From NCBI GenBank assembly GCA_036524675.1, contig DATDBU010000052.1, positions 1-16,335 of the forward strand: a stretch of 16,335 nucleotides of DNA, read 5' to 3'. Source of the stretch: DATDAW01 sp036524675 (GTDB lineage Bacteria; Verrucomicrobiota; Verrucomicrobiia; Chthoniobacterales; DASVRZ01). Under the pieces are notes generated by a model that made no database searches, was not told the DNA's origin, and worked only from the letters and a program-made list of their open reading frames with translations. The stretch's first letter is position 1, and each line of letters begins with the position of its first letter. A program made the position numbers and the translations under genes. Below are positions 7,610 through 14,430 of the stretch, in pieces.

Positions 7610-8248
7610 ATGGGCATCCTGGTTTCCGATTTTGATAGCACCCTAACGCAGCGTGATTTCTTCGATCTAGTCCGTGAACGCTGGCCGGTTCCTCCCGAGG
7701 ACGATCCTTGGGAGAAATACGTTGCGGGTAAAATTACGCATTTCGAGGCTCTGGCCGAAATTTTCCGCCGCATCCGAACAAGCGAAGCGTCCTTGCTCGA
7801 ACTGGCCGATTCGATGGGACTCGATACGGGTCTCGCACAATCCATCCACACCTTGCAGGACAATGGATGGGAAATCATAGTCGCCTCCGCCGGCTGCGCC
7901 TGGTACATCAACTATCTTCTGGCCAAGGCTGGAGTGTCGGTCACGGTTTATTCCAACCCGGGAATCTTCGTCCCCGACAGTGGCCTGTTGATGACTTTGC
8001 CGGAGCATTCGCCATTCTTCAGTCCCACCACGGGCGTCAATAAACTGGAAATCGTTAAGGACGCCCTTCGCCGCTCGGACCTTGTGGCTTTTGCGGGCGA
8101 CGGTCGGCCGGACTTCGAGCCATCCCTATTAGTACCGCCCGAGAGACGTTTCGCCCGGGGCTGGCTGGCCGGCGCTTTGACTGAGAAAAACGAGGAATTT
8201 CACCCGTTTGAAAAGTGGTCTCAGATACCGGAGCACCTCGCATGTTGA
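7610..8248 (+). CDS. HAD-superfamily phosphatase, MtnX/PSP-like
   Basis: A 212-residue HAD-IB type hydrolase. Motif I is VSDFDSTLTQ, with nucleophile D7 and acid/base D9; motif II is the Ser in IIVASAGCAWYI; the motif III Lys is in GVNKLEIVKDAL; motif IV is FAGDGRPDFEPSLL. An alpha-helical cap lies between motifs I and II (FFDLVRERWP… to LADSMGL), as in MtnX and phosphoserine phosphatase relatives. The start ATG 7610 puts motif I at residues 5-14; an upstream TTG at 7577 is less likely. The last codons overlap the next gene by seven bases, so the two are made together. Its substrate is probably a small phosphate ester made or used by that partner dehydrogenase; MtnX activity itself is unlikely without other methionine-salvage genes. 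Confidence 0.85.
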   Translation: MGILVSDFDSTLTQRDFFDLVRERWPVPPEDDPWEKYVAGKITHFEALAEIFRRIRTSEASLLELADSMGLDTGLAQSIHTLQDNGWEIIVASAGCAWYINYLLAKAGVSVTVYSNPGIFVPDSGLLMTLPEHSPFFSPTTGVNKLEIVKDALRRSDLVAFAGDGRPDFEPSLLVPPERRFARGWLAGALTEKNEEFHPFEKWSQIPEHLAC

Positions 8249-9297
8249 TACCTAAACAAACCACGATCCCCTCTGTTGTCCGCGTCAAGCCCGATGCTCT
8301 CGATCGCATGGGGATCTACGCCGAGCGTAATGCATTCATGCGGGTGCTTCTCTTTTACAGCCGCGATCTCGATTTAACGTTAGTAGATCGTCTGACCGCC
8401 TCGCTCGCGTCGCGAAACATCGACATCGTCCAACAAACGGCAGTGGCATCGGCGAGTTTTGAGGAAGCCACCGAATTTTTCAATCGCCTTCCGGCCCGAA
8501 TAGACGCGATTATCGGTTTCGGCGGCGGCAAGGCGCTGGATGTTGCTAAATACATAAGCTTTCTTTCCAGGCTCCCCTATTTCGCCGTGCCGACATCTCT
8601 GTCGAACGACGGCATATGCAGTCCGCAATCGAGTTTGACGGTCGGCGGCCGTCGGCGTTCCCTTCCATCGACCATGCCCCACGGTGTGATCATCGATACC
8701 GCCATATGTATGGGTGCGCCGGAGATTCTCTGGCATTCCGGAGTCGGGGATCTGGTAGCAAAATTCACAGCCGTCACCGACTGGAAGCTAGCCTTTCACG
8801 CAGCGGGAACTCCAGTGGATGACTTCGCCGCGCTCCTCTCCGACAGTAGCGTTTATCAGTTCATGGCCCGTCCCACCTGCGATTTGGAAGGGACAAAGCT
8901 GCTCGGCAGCGCGCTGCTTTTGAACGGCATTTCCATGGCGATCTGCGGATCCTCGCGCCCAGCCAGCGGAAGTGAACATCTCATTTCCCATGCATTGGAC
9001 AGCACCAGCAAACGTCCCCGCCTCCATGGGCTCCAGGTCGGCGTCGCTACCTATCTGATGAGTCTCATCCAACACCAACAGCATTCCGAGCCCATTGCTA
9101 GGCTGTTTGATGCGACCGGATTTTGGGGGGCCATCGCAAAAGACCCCTTCGACCGTTCCGAATGGCTGGATGCCGCGCGCGTCGCGCCCTCGATCAAATC
9201 CAATTTCTACACGGTCCTTTCTTCCAGGGATTGCCTGCCAGAGATTGAAAAAGCGCTCGATTCCGACCCGTATTTGCAGCCGTGCTTTGGAAAATAA
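8242..9297 (+). CDS. egsA: Glycerol-1-phosphate dehydrogenase family protein (AraM/EgsA-like)
   Basis: A 351-residue member of the iron-containing alcohol dehydrogenase/dehydroquinate synthase fold. Its motifs are those of sn-glycerol-1-phosphate dehydrogenase, which reduces dihydroxyacetone phosphate with NAD(P)H. FGGGKALDVAKY (93-104) binds the dinucleotide, and PTSLSNDGICSPQSSL (117-132) is a strong G1PDH signature. The three expected metal ligands are present: D170 in HSGVGDLVAKF, H246 in SGSEHLISHALD and H262 in LHGLQVGV. ATG 8242 is chosen because GGAG lies eight bases upstream and the frame overlaps the phosphatase end by seven bases; a GTG at 8215 is less likely. In Bacillus the product feeds heptaprenylglyceryl phosphate, in archaea ether lipids. 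No prenyltransferase partner is in the window, so the fate of the product is open. Confidence 0.85.
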   Translation: MLIPKQTTIPSVVRVKPDALDRMGIYAERNAFMRVLLFYSRDLDLTLVDRLTASLASRNIDIVQQTAVASASFEEATEFFNRLPARIDAIIGFGGGKALDVAKYISFLSRLPYFAVPTSLSNDGICSPQSSLTVGGRRRSLPSTMPHGVIIDTAICMGAPEILWHSGVGDLVAKFTAVTDWKLAFHAAGTPVDDFAALLSDSSVYQFMARPTCDLEGTKLLGSALLLNGISMAICGSSRPASGSEHLISHALDSTSKRPRLHGLQVGVATYLMSLIQHQQHSEPIARLFDATGFWGAIAKDPFDRSEWLDAARVAPSIKSNFYTVLSSRDCLPEIEKALDSDPYLQPCFGK

Positions 9298-9303
9298 AAA
9301 GGC

Positions 9304-9334
9304 ATAGCCGCGAAGCTGTTCACGACCCGGCTAT
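9304..9334. terminator. Possible bidirectional terminator between convergent genes
   Basis: ATAGCCG at 9304-9310 pairs with CGGCTAT at 9328-9334 around a 17-base loop. It is preceded by an A-rich run (AAAATAAAAA), which is a U-run for the leftward transcript. It overlaps the last codons of the HD-domain gene. The weak stem/loop ratio keeps confidence modest. Confidence 0.35.
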
Positions 9335-9961
9335 TTCCTCGCGCAGTTGGGAAAGATAGTTCTCGATAAACCGCGTGCGTCGTTCAGCTTCCGCGCGGCC
9401 GGTTACCGTTTTCATGCCCTTGCGCAGTTTCAAGAGCTTTGCCGGGAAATGATCCAGCGTAAAACGCCGATCGTCGGGCGCTCGAACCGCACAAAACGGA
9501 TCGTCTTCCGAGTATATGGAGCTGCCCATCGCACCGCCGAGAGCGAAACAGCGCGCAATTCCCAACGCGCCGATGGCATCCAGTCGATCCGCATCTTGCA
9601 CGACTTTGGCTTCGATCGTTCGCGTTTCAATCGCGGCCGAAAAGCTATGCGCCTCAATCACGTGATGAATCGCCTTGTGAAATTCAAGTGGATAGTCCGT
9701 TTCGACAAGAAGTTCCACGGCCCGGTCCGCAGCTAACCGCGAAGCTATTTTCCGGTCAGGCGATGATTTCGCAGTAGTCACGCAGTCGTGTAGCCACGCT
9801 GCTGGCATGACGATTTCCAATTTCGCCGCTTCCGCCAGAGCCAGTTTTTCCGCCATCCGCACAACGCGCCGGATGTGCGACAGATCATGGGCAACATCGA
9901 CTGCGGCTCCGCGAGCAATCCAACTTTCAAAGCGAGCAATCCATTCAGTCATCGGCAGCAT
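9320..9961 (-). CDS. HD-domain metal-dependent phosphohydrolase (YedJ-like)
   Basis: A 213-residue cytosolic HD-superfamily protein. The metal ligands of the fold are in place: H29 in AHDLSHIRRV, the HD pair H58-D59 in AAWLHDCVTT, and the distal D in VVQDADRLDAIGALGIARCF. The HDxxH start followed by QDADRLDA matches the E. coli YedJ group, whose substrate is not established; related proteins act on nucleotides. A start at ATG 9961 is used, with an in-frame ATG at 9952 equally possible because neither has a clear ribosome-binding site. It is convergent with the G1PDH-type gene and divergent from glnB. Nothing in the neighbourhood points to a specific pathway. Confidence 0.88.
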   Translation of the reverse strand: MLPMTEWIARFESWIARGAAVDVAHDLSHIRRVVRMAEKLALAEAAKLEIVMPAAWLHDCVTTAKSSPDRKIASRLAADRAVELLVETDYPLEFHKAIHHVIEAHSFSAAIETRTIEAKVVQDADRLDAIGALGIARCFALGGAMGSSIYSEDDPFCAVRAPDDRRFTLDHFPAKLLKLRKGMKTVTGRAEAERRTRFIENYLSQLREEIAGS

Positions 9962-9997
9962 TTCACAAGGTCAATAAAATGATTGTCGAGCGCGTAT

Positions 9998-10017
9998 CGT
10001 GGCCAATTTTAGCCACG
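9998..10017. promoter_or_regulatory. Candidate upstream activator site for the glnB sigma-54 promoter
   Basis: CGTGGC-N8-GCCACG is a perfect dyad centred about 117 bp before the -24 element. That is the distance typical of enhancer-binding protein sites such as those of NtrC. A further half site, GCCAC, follows at once (10021-10026 region). It does not match the canonical enteric NtrC consensus closely, so the protein bound is unknown. Confidence 0.45.
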
Positions 10018-10123
10018 TTAGCCACTTGGAAAGATATAAGTGATGCGATTCGTTCAGTTTGGAGATCCACCGATTGGCCAAGAAACTTGCGCTTGTCTCC
10101 GTAGTCAACGCTTAACAACACGG

Positions 10124-10138
10124 TGGCACGGGGGTTGC
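10124..10138 (+). promoter_or_regulatory. Sigma-54 (RpoN) promoter of glnB
   Basis: TGGCAC-N5-TTGC, with the invariant GG at 10125-10126 and GC at 10137-10138 exactly ten bases apart, is a full match to the -24/-12 consensus. Transcription would begin near 10149-10150, leaving a leader of about 170 bases before glnB. Nitrogen control by an NtrC-type activator is the natural expectation for a PII gene. The -24 and -12 elements are read directly; the activator is inferred. Confidence 0.85.
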
Positions 10139-10150
10139 TATCCATTAACC

Positions 10151-10207
10151 GTGCGCGTTCAGGGTCCAGGGCAGGGAACCATGGGCAAGGACCAGGGGAA
10201 CGAGCAC
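10151..10207 (+). ncRNA. glnB leader hairpin 1
   Basis: Starting within a base or two of the predicted transcript start, three stems nest in register: GTGC (10151-10154) with GCAC (10204-10207), GTTC (10157-10160) with GAAC (10198-10201), and GGTCC (10163-10167) with GGACC (10189-10193). Together they make 13 pairs broken by small internal loops, with a 21-base apical loop that contains CCATGG. It matches no riboswitch I know. Confidence 0.5.
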
Positions 10208-10216
10208 CCGTTTCAA

Positions 10217-10266
10217 TGACGGAGGGACGAGAGTGCTTGGAGGGCAAGCCTCTCAACCCTCTGTCA
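10217..10266 (+). ncRNA. glnB leader hairpin 2
   Basis: A long near-perfect hairpin. TGACGGAGGG (10217-10226) pairs with CCCTCTGTCA (10257-10266) with one G-U; GAGAG (10229-10233) pairs with CTCTC (10250-10254); GCTTG (10235-10239) pairs with CAAGC (10245-10249); the loop is GAGGG. That is 20 pairs in 50 bases. No U-run follows (GTGCCCCTAAAAA), so it is not an intrinsic terminator. It ends 53 bases before the glnB ATG. Confidence 0.6.
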
Positions 10267-10319
10267 GTGCCCCTAAAAATACATCATCCAACTCCTCCCA
10301 TCGCCAAGAGTCCGTTTTC

Positions 10320-10658
10320 ATGAAAAAAATCGAAGCTGTCATCAAGCCGTTCAAATTGGAGGAAGTCAAAGAAGCGCTCAATGAACTAGGGATCGATGGA
10401 ATGACAATCATCGAAGTAAAGGGGTTCGGGCGCCAAAAAGGACACACCGAGGTTTACCGGGGAAGCGAGTATACAGTCGACTTTTTGCCCAAGGTAAAAT
10501 TGGAAGTCGTGATCTCCGACGCGCTCACCGAGAAAGCCGTCGCAACGATCGTCAAATCCGCGCGTACTGGAAAAATTGGCGACGGAAAAGTGTTTGTGAT
10601 CTCGGTGGATCAGGCAGTTCGCATTCGGACGGAGGAAACGGGCAACGCAGCAGTCTAA
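10320..10658 (+). CDS. glnB: Nitrogen regulatory protein PII
   Basis: A 112-residue trimeric signal protein that reads 2-oxoglutarate, ATP/ADP and glutamine status and controls glutamine synthetase, NtrB and other targets. The start MKKIEAVIKPFKL is diagnostic. The T-loop carries the uridylylation tyrosine Y51 in YRGSEYTVDFLPK, and the C-terminal signature ARTGKIGDGKVFV is intact. The frame is open from 10233, but ATG 10320 gives the exact family length and first residues. No strong Shine-Dalgarno sequence is seen. It stands alone behind a sigma-54 promoter and a structured leader; no amtB or glnA is adjacent, which favours GlnB over GlnK, though the two cannot be separated surely by sequence. 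Confidence 0.96.
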   Translation: MKKIEAVIKPFKLEEVKEALNELGIDGMTIIEVKGFGRQKGHTEVYRGSEYTVDFLPKVKLEVVISDALTEKAVATIVKSARTGKIGDGKVFVISVDQAVRIRTEETGNAAV

Positions 10659-10697
10659 AGGCCAAATTTCGGGACCGGGCGGACGGACGCCCACCCG

Positions 10698-10733
10698 CCG
10701 CCGTTTTCCCATTTCCAAATTCGAAAACGGTGG
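10698..10733 (+). terminator. Hairpin after glnB, possible terminator or processing stem
   Basis: CCGCCGTTTTC (10698-10708) pairs with GAAAACGGTGG (10723-10733), 11 pairs with one G-U, around a 14-base loop. It lies midway between glnB and hemB. No T-run follows it, so a weak or Rho-assisted terminator or an mRNA-stabilising stem is equally possible. Confidence 0.4.
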
Positions 10734-10758
10734 TCGTCCGGGATATGGTAAACGGACC

Positions 10759-11751
10759 ATGTTGCCCATCCTTCATCGCCCGCGCAGGCTCCGGGAATCA
10801 TCGGTTCTGCGCGAAATACTCCGCGAAACGACGCTCAACGCTTACGATTTTGTCCAGCCGCTGTTCATCAGCGAAAATGTTTCCCAACCGAAACCGATTG
10901 CTTCGATGCCGGGCATATTTCAGCTCCCGCTGTCGAGTGTCGCAGCGGAAGCGGAGCGTCTAAGAAAGGCCGGAGTGCCAGCCGTGCTGCTCTTTGGAAT
11001 TCCCAAAGAAAAAGACACAGCCGCATCGTCCGCTTTTGATCCTGATGGCGTCGTCCAAAAAACGATCCGGATTATCAAAGATGCCGTGCCAGACTTGCTG
11101 GTCATCACCGACGTCTGCCTCTGCGAATACATGGAGCACGGGCACTGTGGAGTGGTGCATAAGGACGGCAATCATTTTCACATCGCGAACGATGAGTCGG
11201 TCGAAATTCTCGCCCGAACAGCCGTCAGCCACGCGGTCGCAGGAGCGGATATGGTGGCTCCGAGTGACATGATGGATGGACGCGTGGGAGCGATCCGCGA
11301 GGAGCTCGACGAGTCTGGATTTGAGCGGATGCCGATCATGAGTTACGCGGCGAAGTTTTGTTCGGCGATGTATGGGCCGTTCCGCGACGCAGCCGAGAGC
11401 GCACCTCAATTTGGAGATCGCCGGTCGTATCAAATGGACCCGGGAAATGCCTTGGAAGCGCTGCGCGAAACAGAGCTCGATATCGACGAGGGCGCGGACA
11501 TCGTCATGGTAAAACCTGGGCTCCCGTATCTGGATATTTTATGGCGCGTGAAAGAGCGGTTTCAAAAACCGGCGGCCGTTTACAATGTGAGTGGCGAATT
11601 TTCGATGGTGAAAGCCGCCGCTATCAACGGTTGGATCGACGAAAAACGCGTGGTTCTGGAAACCATGACCGCCTTCAAACGAGCCGGCGCGGACATGATC
11701 ATTACTTACTGGGCGCAGGATTTGCCTCAATGGCTGCGCGAACAATCCTGA
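10759..11751 (+). CDS. hemB: Porphobilinogen synthase (delta-aminolevulinic acid dehydratase)
   Basis: This 330-residue cytosolic enzyme condenses two 5-aminolevulinate molecules to porphobilinogen, the second common step of haem synthesis. The two active-site lysines are K199 (MSYAAKFCSAMYGPFRDA) and the Schiff-base K252 (DIVMVKPGLPYLD). The zinc-type cysteine triad is present (C120, C122 and C130 in ITDVCLCEYMEHGHCG), so this is a Zn-dependent form, not the Asp-rich Mg form. The MVAPSDMMDGRVGAIR motif is intact. The start ATG 10759 gives MLPILHRPRRLR, the normal beginning. It is 100 bases after glnB with a hairpin between them, so probably separately expressed. No other haem genes are in the window. 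Confidence 0.97.
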   Translation: MLPILHRPRRLRESSVLREILRETTLNAYDFVQPLFISENVSQPKPIASMPGIFQLPLSSVAAEAERLRKAGVPAVLLFGIPKEKDTAASSAFDPDGVVQKTIRIIKDAVPDLLVITDVCLCEYMEHGHCGVVHKDGNHFHIANDESVEILARTAVSHAVAGADMVAPSDMMDGRVGAIREELDESGFERMPIMSYAAKFCSAMYGPFRDAAESAPQFGDRRSYQMDPGNALEALRETELDIDEGADIVMVKPGLPYLDILWRVKERFQKPAAVYNVSGEFSMVKAAAINGWIDEKRVVLETMTAFKRAGADMIITYWAQDLPQWLREQS

Positions 11752-11828
11752 AGTTTCCCCTTCCCTGCGCACAGAGGTGCGAGGCACATTCCAGCGGAAG
11801 TGGCACGCCGCGAAGCCAAAAGCCTTAA

Positions 11829-11970
11829 GTTTACTTGGTAAACAGCACTTGAACACGACGGTTTCGGGCGGAGAACCAAGGAGAGGCGGTTTCCAACCGC
11901 CTGAAAACGGGCGCTAGGAAAGCGCCCCTCCTTGTAAAAAACGCCACGGACGACGATTTACCAAAGTAAA
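11829..11970. repeat. Cloverleaf-like palindromic element before the GT4 gene (MITE-like)
   Basis: Core 11878-11933: outer stem AAGGAG/CTCCTT (11878-11883 with 11928-11933) encloses two perfect hairpins, AGGCGGTT-TCC-AACCGCCT (11884-11902) and GGGCGCT-AGGAA-AGCGCCC (11909-11927), joined by GAAAAC, forming a three-way junction. The wider block is flanked by GTTTACTTGGTAAAC (11829-11843) and TTTACCAAAGTAAA (11957-11970), which are both internally palindromic and inverted copies of one another. It fills most of the 225-base gap after hemB. No coding sequence is seen there. Confidence 0.65.
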
Positions 11971-11976
11971 ATTAAC

Positions 11977-13191
11977 TTGGATACATCCTCTAACCCACGA
12001 TTGTTGCAGGTGTTCAATCGATACCTGGACAAGGGAGGAGAAGAGTCGTGGGTCGAAACGATGTCAGACATCCTCGGAAGGGAATATGAGATTTCTGAGT
12101 GCGTGTTTGACAGTCACGACTGGACAGGGCCGTCGGCTCCTCCGTCATGGCAGCAGGCGTTGAGAATGTTTTACAATCCCGCGTCGATCCGGCATTTGCG
12201 AACCGCTACGGAATCTCGTCGGCCGCAGGCGTGGATTGTCCACAACGTGTTTCCTGTCGGATCCGCCGCCGTTTATCGGGAAGCATTGCGATTGCGGATA
12301 CCGGTTATTCAATACGTTCACAATTTCCGGCCGTTTTCCGTTAACGGCTATTTGTGGGCGGACAATTCTGTGGCAATCGAAGGTCTAAAACGGCGTTACT
12401 GGCAGGAAATCTCTCATGGCGCATGGCAGGGGTCCCGCGCCAAGACCGCCTGGTTTGCGGCCATCCTTACCGCCATGCATCGGCTCCGTTGGTTCCGGGG
12501 AGTCAAAGCGTGGGTGGCAATTTCGGACTTTATGCGTGCGCGCTTTATCGAAGCCGGCGTCCCGGCTGAGAATATCTTCACGCTGCGGCATTGCTGGCAG
12601 CCCGAAAACGAATCACCGAGTTTTTCAGATCAGGATTACTATCTCTTTCTGGGCCGCCTTATTCCGGCAAAAGGTGTTCAGGTTCTCCTGGACGCGTGGC
12701 ATGCTCTGCGAATGGAAAAAGGCGACAAGGCGCCGCGACTTATCATCTGTGGAGAGGGCCCCTTGGAAGAGCAGATCCGACACGCTACGCAAGAAAATCC
12801 GCTCATTGAGTTCCGCGGACTGGTAACCGGAATCGAAAAGACGAAGCTGCTTTCCCAGTGCCGCGCTATGATTGCTCCTTCCCTCTGGTGGGAACCGCTT
12901 GGGCTGGTCACCTACGAGGCCTACGATTATGCGAAGCCCATGCTGGCAGCACGTTCGGGAGGCCTGACCGAGACGGTCGTGGACAGCGTCACCGGCTATC
13001 TTCACGAGCCTGGAAACGCAACGGAGCTGGCAAGTCATGTGCTTCGGCTCGAGGCAAACATCGCTCTGCGCAGGGCGATGGGCGAAGCAGGAAGGCAATG
13101 GCTTTTGGACAACGCTGGGCTCCAAAAATGGGTTGAAGGCTTTCGCCGTATCGTAAACCATGCCTTACAAGTCAACGGGCGGCACGTTTGA
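11977..13191 (+). CDS. GT4-family glycosyltransferase
   Basis: A 404-residue GT-B fold enzyme of the GT4 family, transferring a sugar from a nucleotide donor, probably for lipopolysaccharide, capsule or exopolysaccharide. The N-terminal acceptor domain starts with LLQVFNRYLDKGGEESWV (the KGGEE glycine loop). The C-terminal donor domain shows FLGRLIPAKGVQVLLDAW, ICGEGPLEEQI and the nucleotide-sugar E-x7-E motif in WEPLGLVTYEA, then AARSGGLTETVVDSVTGYL. The start is a TTG at 11977; other in-frame starts (for instance the TTG at 12001) are possible, so the first few residues are unsure. The following small gene begins near its end, so the three genes to 14258 look like one transcription unit. 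Donor and acceptor cannot be told. Confidence 0.9.
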   Translation: MDTSSNPRLLQVFNRYLDKGGEESWVETMSDILGREYEISECVFDSHDWTGPSAPPSWQQALRMFYNPASIRHLRTATESRRPQAWIVHNVFPVGSAAVYREALRLRIPVIQYVHNFRPFSVNGYLWADNSVAIEGLKRRYWQEISHGAWQGSRAKTAWFAAILTAMHRLRWFRGVKAWVAISDFMRARFIEAGVPAENIFTLRHCWQPENESPSFSDQDYYLFLGRLIPAKGVQVLLDAWHALRMEKGDKAPRLIICGEGPLEEQIRHATQENPLIEFRGLVTGIEKTKLLSQCRAMIAPSLWWEPLGLVTYEAYDYAKPMLAARSGGLTETVVDSVTGYLHEPGNATELASHVLRLEANIALRRAMGEAGRQWLLDNAGLQKWVEGFRRIVNHALQVNGRHV

Positions 13192-13219
13192 ATCTTTCAC
13201 TGGGCAGCCCACGACAAGC

Positions 13220-13498
13220 ATGCGCAAGCACCTGAGGAATTTCCTGTTACCGATTATTCGCTGGTTCGGCAGCGATATCATCGACTCGCGCACCGGGAAA
13301 AAAGCAGGACGCGCTTTCCTTTTCGCCTGGGGCGGCAAAATTCATGTCATCGGACTTGAAAGCGTCGTCGAAGTTCATTTCCTTCCCCAAAAACGGCTCA
13401 CATATTGGAAGCAGGAAATCGGCTTCCAAACACCGGCACTCCCTGATTTCCCCCACATCACAACCGAAAATGCCACGCGTCCTAAACCTCCTGCTTAG
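13220..13498 (+). CDS. Small basic protein of unknown function next to glycosyltransferases
   Basis: A 92-residue protein from the ATG at 13220 (112 residues if the in-frame ATG at 13160, inside the GT4 gene, is used). It starts MRKHLRNFLLPIIRWFG, an amphipathic basic stretch that could sit on the membrane, then DIIDSRTGKKAGRAFLFAWGGKIHVIG, a beta-rich middle, and FLPQKRLTYWKQEIGF near the end. Codon use matches its neighbours, and it overlaps the next gene by 29 bases in another frame, which suggests coupled translation. I do not recognise a named family; the Gly-rich IDSRTG…GRAF…WGGKIHVIGL pattern looks conserved rather than random. A role in sugar-polymer assembly with the flanking genes is inference. 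Confidence 0.6.
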   Translation: MRKHLRNFLLPIIRWFGSDIIDSRTGKKAGRAFLFAWGGKIHVIGLESVVEVHFLPQKRLTYWKQEIGFQTPALPDFPHITTENATRPKPPA

Positions 13499-14258
13499 TC
13501 ATCAGGATCCGGCGCGTATTAGTCGAATGCTCGCTTATTGGCGGGGGACACTCGGCATGGACGACGTTCTGCTGGCATTTGGTGGGCCCCGCGACGTGTT
13601 TGGACAGCTCCACGACGGTTCCTGTGTTTTCGCAGGGGACCCGCGAATGCGCACCACCGATCACCAGCGCGAAAAGCAAAGCTACGTCGCCGTTTTTCGT
13701 GAAGCATCCCATTGGATGCGCGGCCAGGATTTCACGCACGTTTATTTCGCGGAATACGATCATATCCCCCTCGTCGACGACCTTAACGAGCGTCAGTTGG
13801 CACGGCTGGAAAGCGAACGGGCAGACGTCCTGGGCCACCGCGTGATGCGTATTAACGGCACGAGTTTTCCTCACTACCTCTACCACGCCTCGGACCCCGA
13901 CTTTCACCGGCTGTGGCGCCGGATCACCTGCCGTCCGGATCCCCGAATCATCCTGAGCATGTTCGGCAGCGGATCGTTTTGGACACGAGAAGCGTTTGAC
14001 GCTGTCGCTTGTTTCGAGGAGACGGTGCCAATCTACCTGGAAGTCTATCTGCCGACATTGGCGCACCACCTTGGTTTCCGGGTCCGGGATTTTGGCGAAC
14101 AAAACCGCTACATCGGCCATCTTGGAAATTTTGCGGGAAAAATCGGCGCCGCCAGACGTGATGGCGCATGGACGATTCACCCGGTCAAAACGGCTTGGGA
14201 AAGCAAATCGACGCTCCTCCAAACAGCACAAACGACCACCGCCTCCAACCCACGCTAA
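13470..14258 (+). CDS. Unknown protein, possible GT-A-fold glycosyltransferase
   Basis: A 262-residue protein from ATG 13470 (MPRVLNLLLSHQDPAR); the frame is open further up to 13344, but that part shadows the small protein before it. The layout is suggestive of a GT-A enzyme: an opening strand with an xxSHxD turn, a middle strand DFTHVYFAEYDHIPLVDD that could act as a DxD-like metal site (AEYDH), and later FGSGSFWTREAFDAVACFEE, recalling the acceptor-side aromatic/Asp-Glu region of GT2 proteins. Its position after a GT4 gene supports this. It has no signal peptide or membrane span. I cannot name a family. Confidence 0.65.
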   Translation: MPRVLNLLLSHQDPARISRMLAYWRGTLGMDDVLLAFGGPRDVFGQLHDGSCVFAGDPRMRTTDHQREKQSYVAVFREASHWMRGQDFTHVYFAEYDHIPLVDDLNERQLARLESERADVLGHRVMRINGTSFPHYLYHASDPDFHRLWRRITCRPDPRIILSMFGSGSFWTREAFDAVACFEETVPIYLEVYLPTLAHHLGFRVRDFGEQNRYIGHLGNFAGKIGAARRDGAWTIHPVKTAWESKSTLLQTAQTTTASNPR

Positions 14259-14275
14259 GAAGCGCCTTGAACCCA

Positions 14276-14381
14276 TTTAAACAGGAGGGAACGGAGGAAA
14301 CAGAGAGATTCTAAATTAGCATCAGCGCATTGTTATCCTATCCCAATGCATCTCTGTTCCCTCCGTTAACTCCTGTTCAAA
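14276..14381. repeat. Long inverted-repeat element (purine-rich arms)
   Basis: Arms of about 30 bases at 14276-14309 and 14350-14381 are inverted copies, matching at 25 of 28 core positions with a two-base gap. The left arm reads AACAGGAGGGAACGGAGG and onward; the right arm ends in CTCCGTTAACTCCTGTT. The loop is 40 bases. It lies just after the possible GT-A gene and could act as a transcript end, but its word usage is like that of the 6126-6269 element, suggesting a dispersed repeat family. Confidence 0.7.
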
Positions 14382-14430
14382 ACATGTAAACAAGAGGTTG
14401 AATCGACGAAACAGCTACCCTTGTTGAAAT

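Noticed and set aside
10233..10319. A 29-residue extension of PII
   Set aside because: PII proteins start at MKKIEAVIKP and are 112 residues; the extension covers the end of leader hairpin 2.
10140..10320. Glutamine riboswitch (glnA/downstream-peptide motif) in the glnB leader
   Set aside because: A partial likeness (CGTTTCAATGACGGAGG) is overridden by the hairpin pairing, and the conserved core with its pseudoknot is not seen.
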